From NCBI RefSeq assembly GCF_001906925.1, contig NZ_MRWQ01000005.1:186001-250000 (forward strand): a DNA stretch of 64,000 bases. Direction: 5' to 3'. Source of the DNA: Domibacillus mangrovi (GTDB taxonomy: Bacteria > Bacillota > Bacilli > Bacillales > Domibacillaceae). The position numbers were made by a program, and so were the translations under genes. The notes below the pieces were generated by a model. It saw nothing but the letters and a program-made list of their open reading frames with translations. It was not told the origin of the DNA and did not search any database. Positions 27,577 through 36,912 of this stretch are shown here, one piece after another (the first letter of the stretch is position 1; each line of letters opens with the position of its first letter).

Positions 27577-29241
27577 TTATTCAATGGAAAAAATAAACGT
27601 ATAAAGCGGCTGCTGTCCATTATGGACTTCGACTTCCGTATCAGGAAATTTTTCTTGAATATAAGATACAACTTGCTCGACTTCTGTCTCCGTTGCATCC
27701 TGTCCATAAATGACGGTCACAATTTCTGATTCATCGTCGAGAAGCGTCTCAAGAAGTTCAGTCACAACTGTCATTTTATTTTGATTTGTTACCGTGATTT
27801 TTCCTTCTGCAAGGCCCATAAAGTCGTTTTTCTTAATGTCAATACCGTCGAGGCTCGTATCACGAACGGCATATGTGATCTGCCCTGTCTTCACATCGCC
27901 GGCAGCACTTGTCATTGTCTTTTTATTCGTCTGTTCGTCTCCATCCGGATTAAAGGCAATCAGTGCTGCAAGACCTTGCGGAACCGTTTTTGTCGGTATA
28001 ACGATAACACTTGCTTCAGATACTTCTGCTGCCTGTTCCGCTGCCATAATAATGTTTTTATTATTTGGTAATACGATGACGTGATCCGCATGAGAATCAT
28101 GAATGGCTTTTACAATATCTTCTGTGGAGGGGTTCATCGTTTGTCCACCTTCAATGACAAATGTAGCACCGATGCTTTTAAACAGTTCCGCAATACCTGC
28201 GCCCATTGCGACAGTAACGACGCCATAACGGGCTTTTTCTGTTTGTTTTGGTTCTTTAATGGAGCCCTCTATAATAGCACTATGCTGTTCACGCATATTT
28301 TCAATTTTCATATTGATCAAACTGCCATATTTTTGTCCAATTGTCAGTACATCACCTGGATGTTCCGCATGAATGTGCACTTTCGCCATTTCATCATCTG
28401 AAATGACTAACAATGAGTCTCCATATTCACTTAATTCATCACGGAACCCTTCTTCTGAAAATGGATGTTTTGCTAGTCTTTCAGCATCAAATTTCACCAT
28501 AAATTCCGTGCAATAGCCAAATTCAATGTCTTTTGTATTCATAAAACTTTGAACGCTTTTATGATGTTCAGCACTGACAATGTCTATCAAGTCTTGACGC
28601 GTCGAGAGAGCCGCCGGAAGTGCTTCTCCTTTTAATTCAGCTAGGAATCCTTCGTATACAAGCAGAAGTCCCTGACCGCCGCTGTCGACAACACCGACTT
28701 CTTTTAATACAGGCAAAAGATCAGGCGTCCGATTCAATGAAGCCTGTCCCTCTTCCACAAGCGCTTTGACAACAGCGACAACATTTGTTTCAGTCTGCGC
28801 AGTCGCTACTGCTTTTTTCGCCGCATCTTTAGCAACGGTTAAAATTGTTCCTTCAACCGGTTTCATGACCGCTTTATACGCTGTCTGCACACCAGCTTCA
28901 AAAGCAGCAGCCAATTCAATAGCTGTTACTTCCTGTTTACCCGCAATCGCTTTTGAAAACCCGCGGAACAGTTGCGATAAAATCACACCCGAGTTTCCAC
29001 GCGCCCCCATTAAAAGCCCTTTTGCGAGCGCTTCCGCTGTTTTGCCAAAGTGCATTTGTTTGTTTTGTTCCGTTTCTTTTGCTCCAGACGTCATAGACAA
29101 ATTCATATTTGTTCCTGTATCTCCGTCCGGAACCGGGAAAACGTTCAGCGCATCGACCATTGCAGCATTCGCTGATAGATGCTGTGCACCAGCTTGTACC
29201 ATCTTAGCCAGCCTGGCCCCGTCCAATGAATTAATCACCAC
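27577..29241 (-). CDS. fakA: Fatty acid kinase-type protein (YloV/FakA)
   Basis: The 554-residue protein has the two-part architecture of FakA: an N-terminal DhaL-like nucleotide-binding domain (VFPVPDGDTGTNMNLSM near residue 34, GARGNSGVILSQ near 78, VVDSGGQGLLLVYEGF near 187) and a C-terminal DegV-like half (residues about 220-554). In Staphylococcus, FakA with FakB phosphorylates exogenous fatty acids. It is paired with the Asp23-family gene yloU as in other bacilli. Confidence 0.92.
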   Translation of the reverse strand: MVINSLDGARLAKMVQAGAQHLSANAAMVDALNVFPVPDGDTGTNMNLSMTSGAKETEQNKQMHFGKTAEALAKGLLMGARGNSGVILSQLFRGFSKAIAGKQEVTAIELAAAFEAGVQTAYKAVMKPVEGTILTVAKDAAKKAVATAQTETNVVAVVKALVEEGQASLNRTPDLLPVLKEVGVVDSGGQGLLLVYEGFLAELKGEALPAALSTRQDLIDIVSAEHHKSVQSFMNTKDIEFGYCTEFMVKFDAERLAKHPFSEEGFRDELSEYGDSLLVISDDEMAKVHIHAEHPGDVLTIGQKYGSLINMKIENMREQHSAIIEGSIKEPKQTEKARYGVVTVAMGAGIAELFKSIGATFVIEGGQTMNPSTEDIVKAIHDSHADHVIVLPNNKNIIMAAEQAAEVSEASVIVIPTKTVPQGLAALIAFNPDGDEQTNKKTMTSAAGDVKTGQITYAVRDTSLDGIDIKKNDFMGLAEGKITVTNQNKMTVVTELLETLLDDESEIVTVIYGQDATETEVEQVVSYIQEKFPDTEVEVHNGQQPLYTFIFSIE

Positions 29242-29258
29242 GAAGTTTCCTCCTTATA

Positions 29259-29621
29259 CTAAGGGCTTGTTACCCGTACACCCTGTACAAAAATATTAAC
29301 AGAATCAACCGAAAGGCCAACTGTTTTATTAAGTGTATATTTAACTTTTGATTGAACATTGCTTGCTACTTCTGAAATTTTCGTTCCATAGCTGACGATA
29401 ATATACATATCGATAAACACTTGATCCTCTTCTTGGCGAACAATGACACCACGCGTAAAGTTTTCACGGCGCAAAATTTCAGTAATGCCATCTTTCAACT
29501 GCTTTTTCGAGGCCATTCCGACAATTCCATAGCAATCCACTGCTGCACCACCGGCAATCATCCCAATGACTTCATTTGAAATATCAATGTGTCCAAGTTC
29601 TGTTTTTAATTCAATCGTCAC
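29259..29621 (-). CDS. yloU: Asp23/Gls24 family protein YloU
   Basis: A 120-residue protein of the alkaline-shock-protein family: an alpha/beta domain with DISNEVIGMIAGGAAVDCYGIVGM near residue 13 and MYIIVSYGTKISEVASNVQ near 72. The family is envelope-associated in several Gram-positives; its exact function here is unknown. It lies 17 bases upstream of fakA and is divergent from rpmB, with an AT-rich region between that can hold its promoter. Confidence 0.9.
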   Translation of the reverse strand: MTIELKTELGHIDISNEVIGMIAGGAAVDCYGIVGMASKKQLKDGITEILRRENFTRGVIVRQEEDQVFIDMYIIVSYGTKISEVASNVQSKVKYTLNKTVGLSVDSVNIFVQGVRVTSP

Positions 29622-29753
29622 GAAAAGTCCCTCCTTGCGAATCGAACTATTGTCATTTTACTATACTTATATATATGTTCACAACTTACTAAACAAGATA
29701 GGCCGACTTTTTCACTGTCAAGGTTTCTTTCTTGAAAGACTTTGTTTAAGTAG

Positions 29754-29782
29754 TTGCATTCGTTATGTTATTATGATAAATT
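29754..29782 (+). promoter_or_regulatory. Possible rpmB promoter
   Basis: TTGCAT (29754-29759), a 17-base spacer with TG one base before the -10, and TAAATT (29777-29782) form an extended -10 candidate about 64 bases upstream of rpmB. The 224-bp divergent gap 29622-29845 otherwise shows no further feature on the plus strand. Confidence 0.45.
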
Positions 29783-29845
29783 ATTTAAGTGTCTTGCAAA
29801 TATAAAATAGACTATATGAATCCTGAACAGTAAGGAGTGAATAAA

Positions 29846-30034
29846 ATGCCAAAACAATGTGTAATCTCTGGCCGTAAAGCACGCACTGGAAACAATCGTT
29901 CACACGCGATGAATTCAAGCAAACGTATATGGGGAGCTAACCTGCAAAAAGTTCGCATCCTCGTAGACGGTAAACCGAAACGTGTATGGGTTTCCGCTCG
30001 TGCGCTTAAATCTGGAAAAGTTGAACGTGTTTAA
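29846..30034 (+). CDS. rpmB: 50S ribosomal protein L28
   Basis: The 62-residue basic protein carries the L28 signature [21 protein letters not shown] and the C-terminal [16 protein letters not shown]. The ATG at 29846 follows AAGGAGTGAATAAA; the in-frame GTG at 29837 overlaps that site. One of only two plus-strand genes in the window, as in B. subtilis where rpmB is also opposite to its neighbours. The form has a single Cys (Cys5), so it lacks a complete four-cysteine zinc site. Confidence 0.98.
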   Translation: MPKQCVISGRKARTGNNRSHAMNSSKRIWGANLQKVRILVDGKPKRVWVSARALKSGKVERV

Positions 30035-30045
30035 TTTTTCATAAT

Positions 30046-30092
30046 AAAAAAGCACCTGTGCACAGTTCATACACCATGCACAGGTGCTTTTT
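30046..30092. terminator. Bidirectional terminator between rpmB and spoVM
   Basis: A 16-17 bp stem (AAAAAGCACCTGTGCA paired with TGCACAGGTGCTTTTT) with a 14-base loop sits between the convergent rpmB and spoVM genes. A/T ends on both sides allow termination in both directions. The spoVM TAA codon overlaps its end. Confidence 0.9.
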
Positions 30093-30174
30093 ATTTGTTC
30101 TTTTTCCCTGCAGATAAGACCATTCGAATCATTCCACCTACAAATTTGGGCAGCTTTAATGTATAAAATTTCAA
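30091..30174 (-). CDS. spoVM: Stage V sporulation protein M
   Basis: A 27-codon gene encoding an amphipathic peptide that marks the forespore membrane by its curvature and anchors SpoIVA during spore coat assembly. The sequence (M)KFYTLKLPKFVGGMIRMVL followed by SAGKKNK closely matches B. subtilis SpoVM (MKFYTIKLPKFLGGIVRAML...), including the helix-breaking Pro9. It uses a TTG start that overlaps the thiN stop (TTGA), with a GGGGGGAT ribosome binding site inside thiN. The position between thiN and rpmB is the same as in B. subtilis. It is too short for most gene callers. Confidence 0.95.
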   Translation of the reverse strand: MKFYTLKLPKFVGGMIRMVLSAGKKNK

Positions 30175-30836
30175 CGGTTCATCCCCCCGTCACTACTTCT
30201 TATAACCATTAATATGCCTGATTGGAATGAAAAGACCGCTTTTTTTCCGATTATTTCATTGCTCACACACCTGGATGAACCGCTTTTTAGCAAATGACTG
30301 ACAAGCGGGTATTTAAAACCTTCGAGTGTCAATTCTTCCACTTTTTCGTTCATCGCAAAAAACGAATAATAATAATGATCGTTTTCTGCCGCCTCTACTT
30401 CTATCCGCCCTGGTTTATATAATGCAATGTGGTTGTACCGATCAATAATCGAAACAGCTATTCCCTCGTTCATTACTTCATCTTTCATAAGAAGCGTCAC
30501 AGCACCGAAAAAGTGATCAAGCCGGCCACCCGTCACACCATATAAATGGATTGCATCTGGCTTCTTACTAATGGCATACGTTAATGCAATTTCCAAATCC
30601 GTTTCATCTTTTTCAGCAGGATACTGGACATGGTCAGGAACAGCATTGATGATTTTTTGTCTTTCTTTATCAGAGACTGAATCGAAATCACCGAGTGCTT
30701 TCATCGGTATGATTCCACGGTTCAGTAAATAAAGCGCTCCGCGGTCCACTCCAATCCATACAGTGTCTCCTATATCTAATAACCGCAAATCTGGCAGTTC
30801 CTGCTCTGGCCCGCCGGCTACAATACTGATAATCAT
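30171..30836 (-). CDS. thiN: Thiamine pyrophosphokinase
   Basis: ThiN (YloS) makes thiamine diphosphate from thiamine and ATP. The 221-residue protein from the ATG at 30836 begins MIISIVAGGPEQELPDL and contains ALGDFDSV near residue 54, EKDETDLEIAL near 77 and GVTGGRLDHFFGAV near 100, typical of the family. Its ATG overlaps the stop of the rpe remnant (ATGA). A TTG at 30857 would extend it by 7 residues, but the family start favours 30836. Confidence 0.94.
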   Translation of the reverse strand: MIISIVAGGPEQELPDLRLLDIGDTVWIGVDRGALYLLNRGIIPMKALGDFDSVSDKERQKIINAVPDHVQYPAEKDETDLEIALTYAISKKPDAIHLYGVTGGRLDHFFGAVTLLMKDEVMNEGIAVSIIDRYNHIALYKPGRIEVEAAENDHYYYSFFAMNEKVEELTLEGFKYPLVSHLLKSGSSRCVSNEIIGKKAVFSFQSGILMVIRSSDGGMNR

Positions 30837-30910
30837 GCGTTTTCCGCCGCTGAGCAAATGTTTTTAATCGCAGATCCCAGATTTTCTTTATTGTAGATAG
30901 TTTTGATCAT
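30833..30910 (-). pseudogene. rpe: Remnant of ribulose-phosphate 3-epimerase gene (in-frame internal deletion)
   Basis: A 25-codon frame lies between rsgA and thiN, where rpe sits in B. subtilis. It reads MIK-TIYNKENLGSAIKNIC-SAAENA. MIK is the usual start of Bacillus Rpe (MIKxAPSILSADF), and IYNKENLGSAIKNIC aligns with the Rpe C-terminus (SAIYNQEDRSEAISKIRG). About 190 central codons, including all catalytic residues, are absent. The ribosome binding site GAGGT (10 bases upstream) and the ATGA overlap with thiN are kept. It cannot encode an epimerase; a role as a short coupling ORF between rsgA and thiN is conceivable. Confidence 0.8.
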
Positions 30911-30915
30911 CACAA

Positions 30916-31791
30916 CTAATACCTCGGCTTTCTCTCTTTAATTTCCTCGATAAATTGCAAATAATGATCATAACGGTGCGTTGGAATGTCTCCATCCTCT
31001 ACTGCTTTTTTGATCGCACATTTCGGCTCATTCACATGAATGCAACCTCGGAATTTACATGCGTTGCTCCTTTCCGCCATTTCTGGAAAGCAAGATGACA
31101 ACTCTTCTACTTCAATTCCTTCAAAATCAAGCGAACTGAATCCCGGTGTATCAGCGACTAATCCACCTGCTGCTGGAATGAGTTCCACGTGACGAGTCGT
31201 ATGCTTGCCTCGGCCGAGGGAATTAGATATTTCATCTGTTTTCAAACGCAGATCCGGACGAATCGCATTCAACAAAGATGATTTACCGACACCCGACTGC
31301 CCGGCAAAAACAGACGTTTTTCCTTTTAAATAATCACCGAGTGCTTCCAGGCCATTGAACGTTTCAGATGATGTCTCGATCACGGTGTAACCAATATTCC
31401 GATAATTTGACACATAGTGTGCCAATTCATCTACTTTATTTAGTAAATCCGTTTTCGTAATACAAATAATCGGTTCAATATCTTTTGATTCAATTAACAC
31501 GAGAAAACGATCTAAAAGTGTTGTGCTAAACGAAGGCTCCATGGCTGAAAAAACGAGCACCGCCTGATCAAGATTCGCGATAGGCGGACGGGTAAGTTCA
31601 TTTTTACGCTCTTCAATCGATAAAACATATCCTTCTTTATCATTTTCCGCTTCATATTCTACATAATCACCGACGAGCGGCGTGATATTCTGTTTCCTGA
31701 ATATCCCACGCCCCCGGCATTGAATAATTTTTTCTTCGTTTAGAACATAGTAAAATCCACTCAACGCTTTAATAATTTTGCCTTCTGGCAT
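30916..31791 (-). CDS. rsgA: Ribosome small subunit-dependent GTPase RsgA
   Basis: RsgA (YloQ) is a circularly permuted GTPase that proofreads 30S maturation. The protein has 291 residues: an N-terminal OB fold, G4-type CITKTDL near residue 116, the P-loop AGQSGVGKSSLLNA near 170, DTPGF near 213, and a C-terminal zinc motif CxxxxC-H-x5-C (NACKFRGCIHVNEPKC near 245). It follows prkC by 11 bases. Confidence 0.97.
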   Translation of the reverse strand: MPEGKIIKALSGFYYVLNEEKIIQCRGRGIFRKQNITPLVGDYVEYEAENDKEGYVLSIEERKNELTRPPIANLDQAVLVFSAMEPSFSTTLLDRFLVLIESKDIEPIICITKTDLLNKVDELAHYVSNYRNIGYTVIETSSETFNGLEALGDYLKGKTSVFAGQSGVGKSSLLNAIRPDLRLKTDEISNSLGRGKHTTRHVELIPAAGGLVADTPGFSSLDFEGIEVEELSSCFPEMAERSNACKFRGCIHVNEPKCAIKKAVEDGDIPTHRYDHYLQFIEEIKERKPRY

Positions 31792-31802
31792 GAAGCACCA
31801 CC

Positions 31803-33737
31803 TTATTCATTTTCTTCTTCCGGGAATAGAATCGATTCATCCATTATCACAATTTGGTCACGTATGACTTTATATCCCGCTTTTGATTCCTTTTCAATGA
31901 CAAATTCAAGCGTCCGCTCTGTATCTTCAGTAATTAAAAACTTCTCATACGGTTCCGTCATACTATGGTCGATATCTTCAATATAGATCTGTACTTCTTG
32001 CGTTTCACCTTCTGTTTCCGGCTCATAAGGAATTACAATGTCTTTTCTAATCAGCTTGGGTGGAATTTTTTCCGGTCCTTTTGATAAAGTGACTTTGACC
32101 GTGCTGCCTGGTGCAATTTCATTGCCTGCCTCTGGTATTTGCGTCAGAACCTGTCCTGCATCGACTGTATCTGAATAGTCTTCTCCCGCAATATCGATAA
32201 TAATACCAGCAGAGTCCGCATAATCTTCAAGACTTTTTTTGTTGTAGTCTGTCAAATCAATAAGGATAACATTGGCAAGACCCGCGCTTACAGTTAATTC
32301 TACATCTACTTCTTCCGGAATAACTTTTTCACCAGCTTCAGGATTTTGTTCCATCACGGTTCCTGCTTCACTTTCATCATGAATCATTTCTACATCCACA
32401 TTTCGAAATCTCGCTTCTTCCAACAATTCGCGTGTTTCTTCCAATGTCTTTCCTACGTAATCTGTCATTTCTACTTGCTCTTTGCCGGCAGACACATACA
32501 AGTTCACCGTGCTATTTTCTTTCACAGTCTCACCGGCCCCAGGATCCGTATAAATCACTTTTCCTTCTGCAATATGCGCATTAAATTCTTCATATGATTC
32601 TCCGACAACGAGCCCTGCTGTGACAAGTTTAGATGCCGCGGCATCCAGTTTGTCCTCTGTTGTATCAGGTACTTCAATTTCTTTCGGCGCTGTTATAGCC
32701 GGCCAGATAATCACTGCAGCTATCGTGATTAACAAGATTACGGCAAGAAACCATGGCCACTTTTTGCGTTTTTTCTTTAGGTTTGGTTTCTCCGTCTTTT
32801 CTTCCGGCACTGGTGTAGCCATTATTCGTTCTAGAGGCTTTGATACAATAATCGGAATTGATTTCGTCTCTTCATCATCTTCATCTGGTATAGTAAATTT
32901 CTCTTCATGAAGGCGATAGTCTTCCAATGCAGTGGACAGGTCTACTTCCATTTCTTCTGTATTCGCATATCGGTGAAATGGATCTTTCGCTGTCGCATGA
33001 AGCACGATATTTTCAATACTTTGTGGAATCGTTGGGTATAATTGCTTTACAGACGGTGTCTCAGATTGCAAATGCTTTAAAGCAATGGAAACAGCTGACT
33101 CCCCTGAAAAAGGAAGCCTCCCTGTTAACAACTCGTACATCACAATACCAAGAGCGTATATGTCTGACTTTTTTGTTGCCATTCCACCCCTTGCCTGCTC
33201 CGGGGAAATGTAATGAACAGAGCCAAGAACCGTGTTCGTCTGTGTAATCGACGTTGCACTCATCGCCATCGCAATACCGAAATCAGTCATTTTCACCGTG
33301 CCATCGTGATCAATTAACATATTATGTGGTTTTACATCCCTATGAATAATCGAGTGCTGATGTGCGAATGCTACCGCTGCCGTCATCTGTTTCATAATAT
33401 CGATTACTTTTTCATATGGAAGAGGTGAATATTGCTGAATGTATTCTTTTACTGTCATGCCATCTACATATTCCATCACAATAAAATTGACATTGTCTTC
33501 TTCTCCGACATCGTAAATACTAACAATATTCGGGTGGATAAGACTCGATGCAGCTTGAGCTTCTCGTTGAAACCGGCGCAAAAACTCATCTTCTCCTGCA
33601 AAATCAAAACGAAGCACTTTAATCGCCACATTGCGTTCTAATATGATATCGCGGGCAAGATAGACATGAGCCATACCACCGCCGCCAATCATCCGTTCAA
33701 TTTTATAACGGCCACTTAAGCGTTTTCCAATTAACAT
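31803..33737 (-). CDS. prkC: PASTA-domain serine/threonine protein kinase PrkC
   Basis: PrkC senses peptidoglycan fragments and phosphorylates many proteins, including elongation factors; it triggers germination of B. subtilis spores. From the ATG at 33737 the protein has 644 residues. The kinase domain shows IGGGGMAHVYLA near residue 16, catalytic Lys40 (NVAIK), HRDVKPHNML near 135 and DFGIA near 157. A single transmembrane helix (WPWFLAVILLITIAAVIIW, about 328-348) precedes three extracellular PASTA repeats (about 358-560) and a C-terminal extension. prpC, its partner phosphatase, is immediately upstream. Confidence 0.97.
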   Translation of the reverse strand: MLIGKRLSGRYKIERMIGGGGMAHVYLARDIILERNVAIKVLRFDFAGEDEFLRRFQREAQAASSLIHPNIVSIYDVGEEDNVNFIVMEYVDGMTVKEYIQQYSPLPYEKVIDIMKQMTAAVAFAHQHSIIHRDVKPHNMLIDHDGTVKMTDFGIAMAMSATSITQTNTVLGSVHYISPEQARGGMATKKSDIYALGIVMYELLTGRLPFSGESAVSIALKHLQSETPSVKQLYPTIPQSIENIVLHATAKDPFHRYANTEEMEVDLSTALEDYRLHEEKFTIPDEDDEETKSIPIIVSKPLERIMATPVPEEKTEKPNLKKKRKKWPWFLAVILLITIAAVIIWPAITAPKEIEVPDTTEDKLDAAASKLVTAGLVVGESYEEFNAHIAEGKVIYTDPGAGETVKENSTVNLYVSAGKEQVEMTDYVGKTLEETRELLEEARFRNVDVEMIHDESEAGTVMEQNPEAGEKVIPEEVDVELTVSAGLANVILIDLTDYNKKSLEDYADSAGIIIDIAGEDYSDTVDAGQVLTQIPEAGNEIAPGSTVKVTLSKGPEKIPPKLIRKDIVIPYEPETEGETQEVQIYIEDIDHSMTEPYEKFLITEDTERTLEFVIEKESKAGYKVIRDQIVIMDESILFPEEENE

Positions 33738-33742
33738 TCCGC

Positions 33743-34495
33743 TCACCCGCTCTCACTGCCAGCACACTGTTCGAGAATCACAACAGTGATATTGTCTTCC
33801 CCACCATTTTCATTAGCCATCTGAACGAGTATATCCGCTTTTAGCGACAATGAATCCGCAGATTGAAGAACTTGTTCCATATGAGCGGTCGTCACTTTAT
33901 TAGAAAGACCGTCTGAGCATAAAAGTAAATAATCTTCTTCTTCGAACATAATCGTCCGGTAATCAACGATCAGTTTTTCATCCGTGCCAAGTGCACGCGT
34001 CAACACATTTTTTTTCGGGTGATTTTCCGCTTCTTCACGTGTGATCTCTCCAGATTTCACAAGTTCATTGACGAGTGAATGGTCTTCTGTTATTTGCGTA
34101 AAACCATTTTCACTTTGCAAATAGCACCGGCTATCGCCGACGCTGGCAATAGTACAAAATTTCTCTGTACATAATGCAGCGACAAGAGTTGTTCCCATAC
34201 CACTGCATTCAGAATGTTCATTTGCATGATTCAAAATATCCTTATTAATAACTAAAATAATTGATTTCAGCCATTCAACTGCATCATCGGATGATTTAAT
34301 AGTTGATGCCGACGTGTTCCATGCATGCTCCATCGCTTCAACCGTCATCCGACTCGCAATATCACCTGCATTGTGACCGCCCATTCCATCTGCTACTACT
34401 GCTAAGCAAAAATGATCTCCATGATAAAACACGCCGCCATGATCTTCATTATGAACACGAACACGGCCTCTGTCCGTTTGAAATACAGCATTCAC
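33743..34495 (-). CDS. prpC: PP2C-type serine/threonine phosphatase PrpC
   Basis: PrpC dephosphorylates PrkC and its targets. From the GTG at 34495 (GAGGTGAT upstream) it has 250 residues. PP2C metal-binding motifs are present: RVRVHNEDHGG near residue 10, VVADGMGGHNAGD near 31, SVGDSRCYL near 118, LCSDGLSN near 191 and GGEDNITVVIL near 230. An upstream in-frame start at 34546 lies inside rlmN and lacks family similarity. Confidence 0.96.
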   Translation of the reverse strand: MNAVFQTDRGRVRVHNEDHGGVFYHGDHFCLAVVADGMGGHNAGDIASRMTVEAMEHAWNTSASTIKSSDDAVEWLKSIILVINKDILNHANEHSECSGMGTTLVAALCTEKFCTIASVGDSRCYLQSENGFTQITEDHSLVNELVKSGEITREEAENHPKKNVLTRALGTDEKLIVDYRTIMFEEEDYLLLCSDGLSNKVTTAHMEQVLQSADSLSLKADILVQMANENGGEDNITVVILEQCAGSESG

Positions 34496-34500
34496 ACTGA

Positions 34501-35586
34501 TCACCTCGTTTCGCTGGCACGCTCTTTCGCACGGAGTTGTCCGCATGCCGCATCAATATCCGTTCCTTGCTCACGGCGAATCGTTACATTAACGCCATTC
34601 TGTTTCAATGTTTTTTCAAATTCAAAGATTTTATTGCGGGGTGTGCGAACATAATCACGTTCGAGTACATAGTTGACTGGAATTAAATTCACATGGCATT
34701 TAATTCCTTTAATAAGCGCCGCTAGTTCTTCCGCATGAGCAATCGAATCATTTTCACCACCGAACAAACCGTATTCAAAGCTAATACGGCGTCCTGTTTT
34801 TTCCGTATAGTAACGAATAGCTTCCATTAAATCTTTTAATTTATACGCTCGATTAATCGGCATTAACTTTGTGCGTAATTCATCATTTGGTGCATGAAGA
34901 GACACAGCGAAATTAATTTGTGTTTTTTCATCCGCAAATTTGTAAATTTTCGGCACGATGCCGCTCGTTGATACAGTAATGTGGCGGGCACCGATATTTA
35001 AGCCTTTTTCATGGTTAATAATGTGCAAAAAGGACATCATTTCATCGTAATTATCAAATGGCTCCCCAATTCCCATAATAACAACAGAACTAACACGTTC
35101 TCCCACTTCATCAAGTGCCTGCTGTACTTTTACAACTTGTGCGACAATTTCGCCAGCTTCCAGGTTTCGTTTCAATCCACCTAGTGTCGATGCACAAAAC
35201 GTACAGCCAATGCGGCAGCCAACCTGTGTTGTCACACAAACAGAGTTGCCATATTCATGACGCATTAATACCGTTTCGATTGAATATCCATCATGCAGTT
35301 CAAATAAAAATTTAATCGTCCCGTCGGCTGATTCTTGCTGGATGGCTGTTTTTAATGAGGTAAACAAAAAGGACTGATCTAATTTTTCACGTAATTCTTT
35401 TGATACGTTTGTCATATCGTTTACTGATGTTGCTCGCTTTATATAGAGCCAGTCAAAAATTTGATCGGCACGGAAAGGTTTTTCCCCATTTTCTAAGAGC
35501 CAGTCTTTTAGTTCATGAAGCTCCAATGAATATATCGATGGCTTCGGCTTCGGTTCATCTGTTTGTTTTTTCGTTACTGCGTTCAT
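34501..35586 (-). CDS. rlmN: Dual-specificity 23S rRNA/tRNA C2-adenine methyltransferase RlmN
   Basis: RlmN is a radical-SAM enzyme that methylates A2503 of 23S rRNA and A37 of some tRNAs. The 361-residue protein shows the iron-sulfur motif C-x3-C-x2-C (GCRIGCTFC, near residue 117), the SAM region [11 protein letters not shown] near 175 and the C-terminal methyl-carrier Cys in [11 protein letters not shown] near 345. Its ATG overlaps the rsmB stop (ATGA). Confidence 0.97.
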   Translation of the reverse strand: MNAVTKKQTDEPKPKPSIYSLELHELKDWLLENGEKPFRADQIFDWLYIKRATSVNDMTNVSKELREKLDQSFLFTSLKTAIQQESADGTIKFLFELHDGYSIETVLMRHEYGNSVCVTTQVGCRIGCTFCASTLGGLKRNLEAGEIVAQVVKVQQALDEVGERVSSVVIMGIGEPFDNYDEMMSFLHIINHEKGLNIGARHITVSTSGIVPKIYKFADEKTQINFAVSLHAPNDELRTKLMPINRAYKLKDLMEAIRYYTEKTGRRISFEYGLFGGENDSIAHAEELAALIKGIKCHVNLIPVNYVLERDYVRTPRNKIFEFEKTLKQNGVNVTIRREQGTDIDAACGQLRAKERASETR

Positions 35587-36911
35587 ATATGTTTTGCCTT
35601 CTTTCTAAATTTACTAATAAAAAATCCGTCACCACCAAAGTCGTCTGGAAATACTTGCAGCATAGTGGACTTCGGCTGTATAGAGATATGTTCAAGCGGC
35701 TCAGGCTGAAATTCCGGATGAGTGGCTAAAAATGTCGTAACCGTTCCTTCATTTTCTTCTTTATCTACTGTACATGTACTGTAAACAAGCACACCATTTT
35801 CTTTTACTAAAGGTGCCGCCGCCGCTAAAATATTCAACTGAATCGTCTGCAAGTTCTCCAAATCTTTTTCCGTCTTGGCGTATTTCAAATCCGGTTTCCG
35901 GCGAATAACACCCAGTCCGGAGCACGGAGCATCAACGAGAATCGCATCAAATGTTTCCTTTTCAAAAATGTCACCAGCTTGCCTCGCATCTTTTTTTTGA
36001 ACATGAATGTTTGAAAGTGAGAGCCGTTCTGCATTTTGTTTTACAAGTTTCAATTTATGTTCATGAATATCAAGTGCATCAATATGCCCTTTGTTATTCA
36101 TTAATTCTGAAATATGAGCTGTTTTCCCCCCAGGCGCCGCACACATATCGAGAACATGCTGTCCTGGTGATGCGCCTAAAACCGGCGCTACAAGCATGGA
36201 ACTTTCATCTTGAATAGAAATGATGCCTTTTGTATATAACGATGATTTCGCAGCGTTGCCTTTTGCAATCCGTATTGCATGTGATGACACGTCAGAAGGC
36301 GATGCATCAAATCCTTCTTCTTGAAGTTTTTCAATCGCCTCATGACGTGTCATCTTCATTTCGTTTACACGGACTGTCTGGTCAGGTACTGTTAAATTAT
36401 GCTGGCACATAGCTTCTGTTTTTTCGGCGCCATATGCAACGATCCATCGTTTCACAAGCCAGAGCGGATGACTCGTTTCAATAGAAATACGCTCCGTATC
36501 ATCTTGAATCGTCTTCGTATCTGGTACACCTTCTCGTTGAATAGAACGGAGCACACCATTAACCATACTAGCAATTCCTTTATGACCGCGCTTCTTTGCA
36601 ATATTAACCGCTTCATGAATAATAGCTCGCTCCGGCACTTTATCAAGATAGACCATTTGATAAAGAGATAAACGGAGTAAATTGTTCACCCATCGCTCCG
36701 GCTTTTTTTTCAAAAAGGGAGCCAAGTAAAAGTCAAGTGTTAATTTCCGTTGTATCGTGCCGTACAAGATTTCTGTCAACAGTGCTGCATCACGTCCAGA
36801 CATGTTGTTCTTTTCAATCGCATTATTTAACATTAAATTACTATATGAACCGCTTTTTTCAACTGTATCAATTAATTCAAGTGCTGTTTCTCGCACATTC
36901 ATGATTCCCAT
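35583..36911 (-). CDS. rsmB: 16S rRNA (cytosine967-C5)-methyltransferase RsmB
   Basis: RsmB has an N-terminal NusB-like RNA-binding domain (about residues 1-140) and a C-terminal Rossmann methyltransferase domain. Motifs: [16 protein letters not shown] near residue 255, [19 protein letters not shown] with one catalytic Cys near 325, and [13 protein letters not shown] with the nucleophile Cys near 380. I chose the ATG at 36911 (GGAGAG four bases upstream), giving 442 residues; the ATG at 36902 is possible. Confidence 0.95.
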   Translation of the reverse strand: MGIMNVRETALELIDTVEKSGSYSNLMLNNAIEKNNMSGRDAALLTEILYGTIQRKLTLDFYLAPFLKKKPERWVNNLLRLSLYQMVYLDKVPERAIIHEAVNIAKKRGHKGIASMVNGVLRSIQREGVPDTKTIQDDTERISIETSHPLWLVKRWIVAYGAEKTEAMCQHNLTVPDQTVRVNEMKMTRHEAIEKLQEEGFDASPSDVSSHAIRIAKGNAAKSSLYTKGIISIQDESSMLVAPVLGASPGQHVLDMCAAPGGKTAHISELMNNKGHIDALDIHEHKLKLVKQNAERLSLSNIHVQKKDARQAGDIFEKETFDAILVDAPCSGLGVIRRKPDLKYAKTEKDLENLQTIQLNILAAAAPLVKENGVLVYSTCTVDKEENEGTVTTFLATHPEFQPEPLEHISIQPKSTMLQVFPDDFGGDGFFISKFRKKAKHI

Positions 36912-36912
36912 A

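Noticed and set aside
28766-29299. 177-codon plus-strand ORF opposite fakA
   Set aside because: It is antisense to a highly conserved gene and its codon pattern mirrors the minus-strand frame; no homology is apparent.
29622-29740. TTGACA near 29720 as a promoter for yloU
   Set aside because: No -10 box at 16-19 bases; the nearest TA-rich hexamer is about 22 bases away. A TTGTGA-18-TAAAAT pair closer to yloU is possible but too weak to list.
30837-30857. TTG start extending thiN by seven residues (MLSGGKR)
   Set aside because: The extra codons fall in the rpe remnant and the family starts at MII; the ATG at 30836 fits better.
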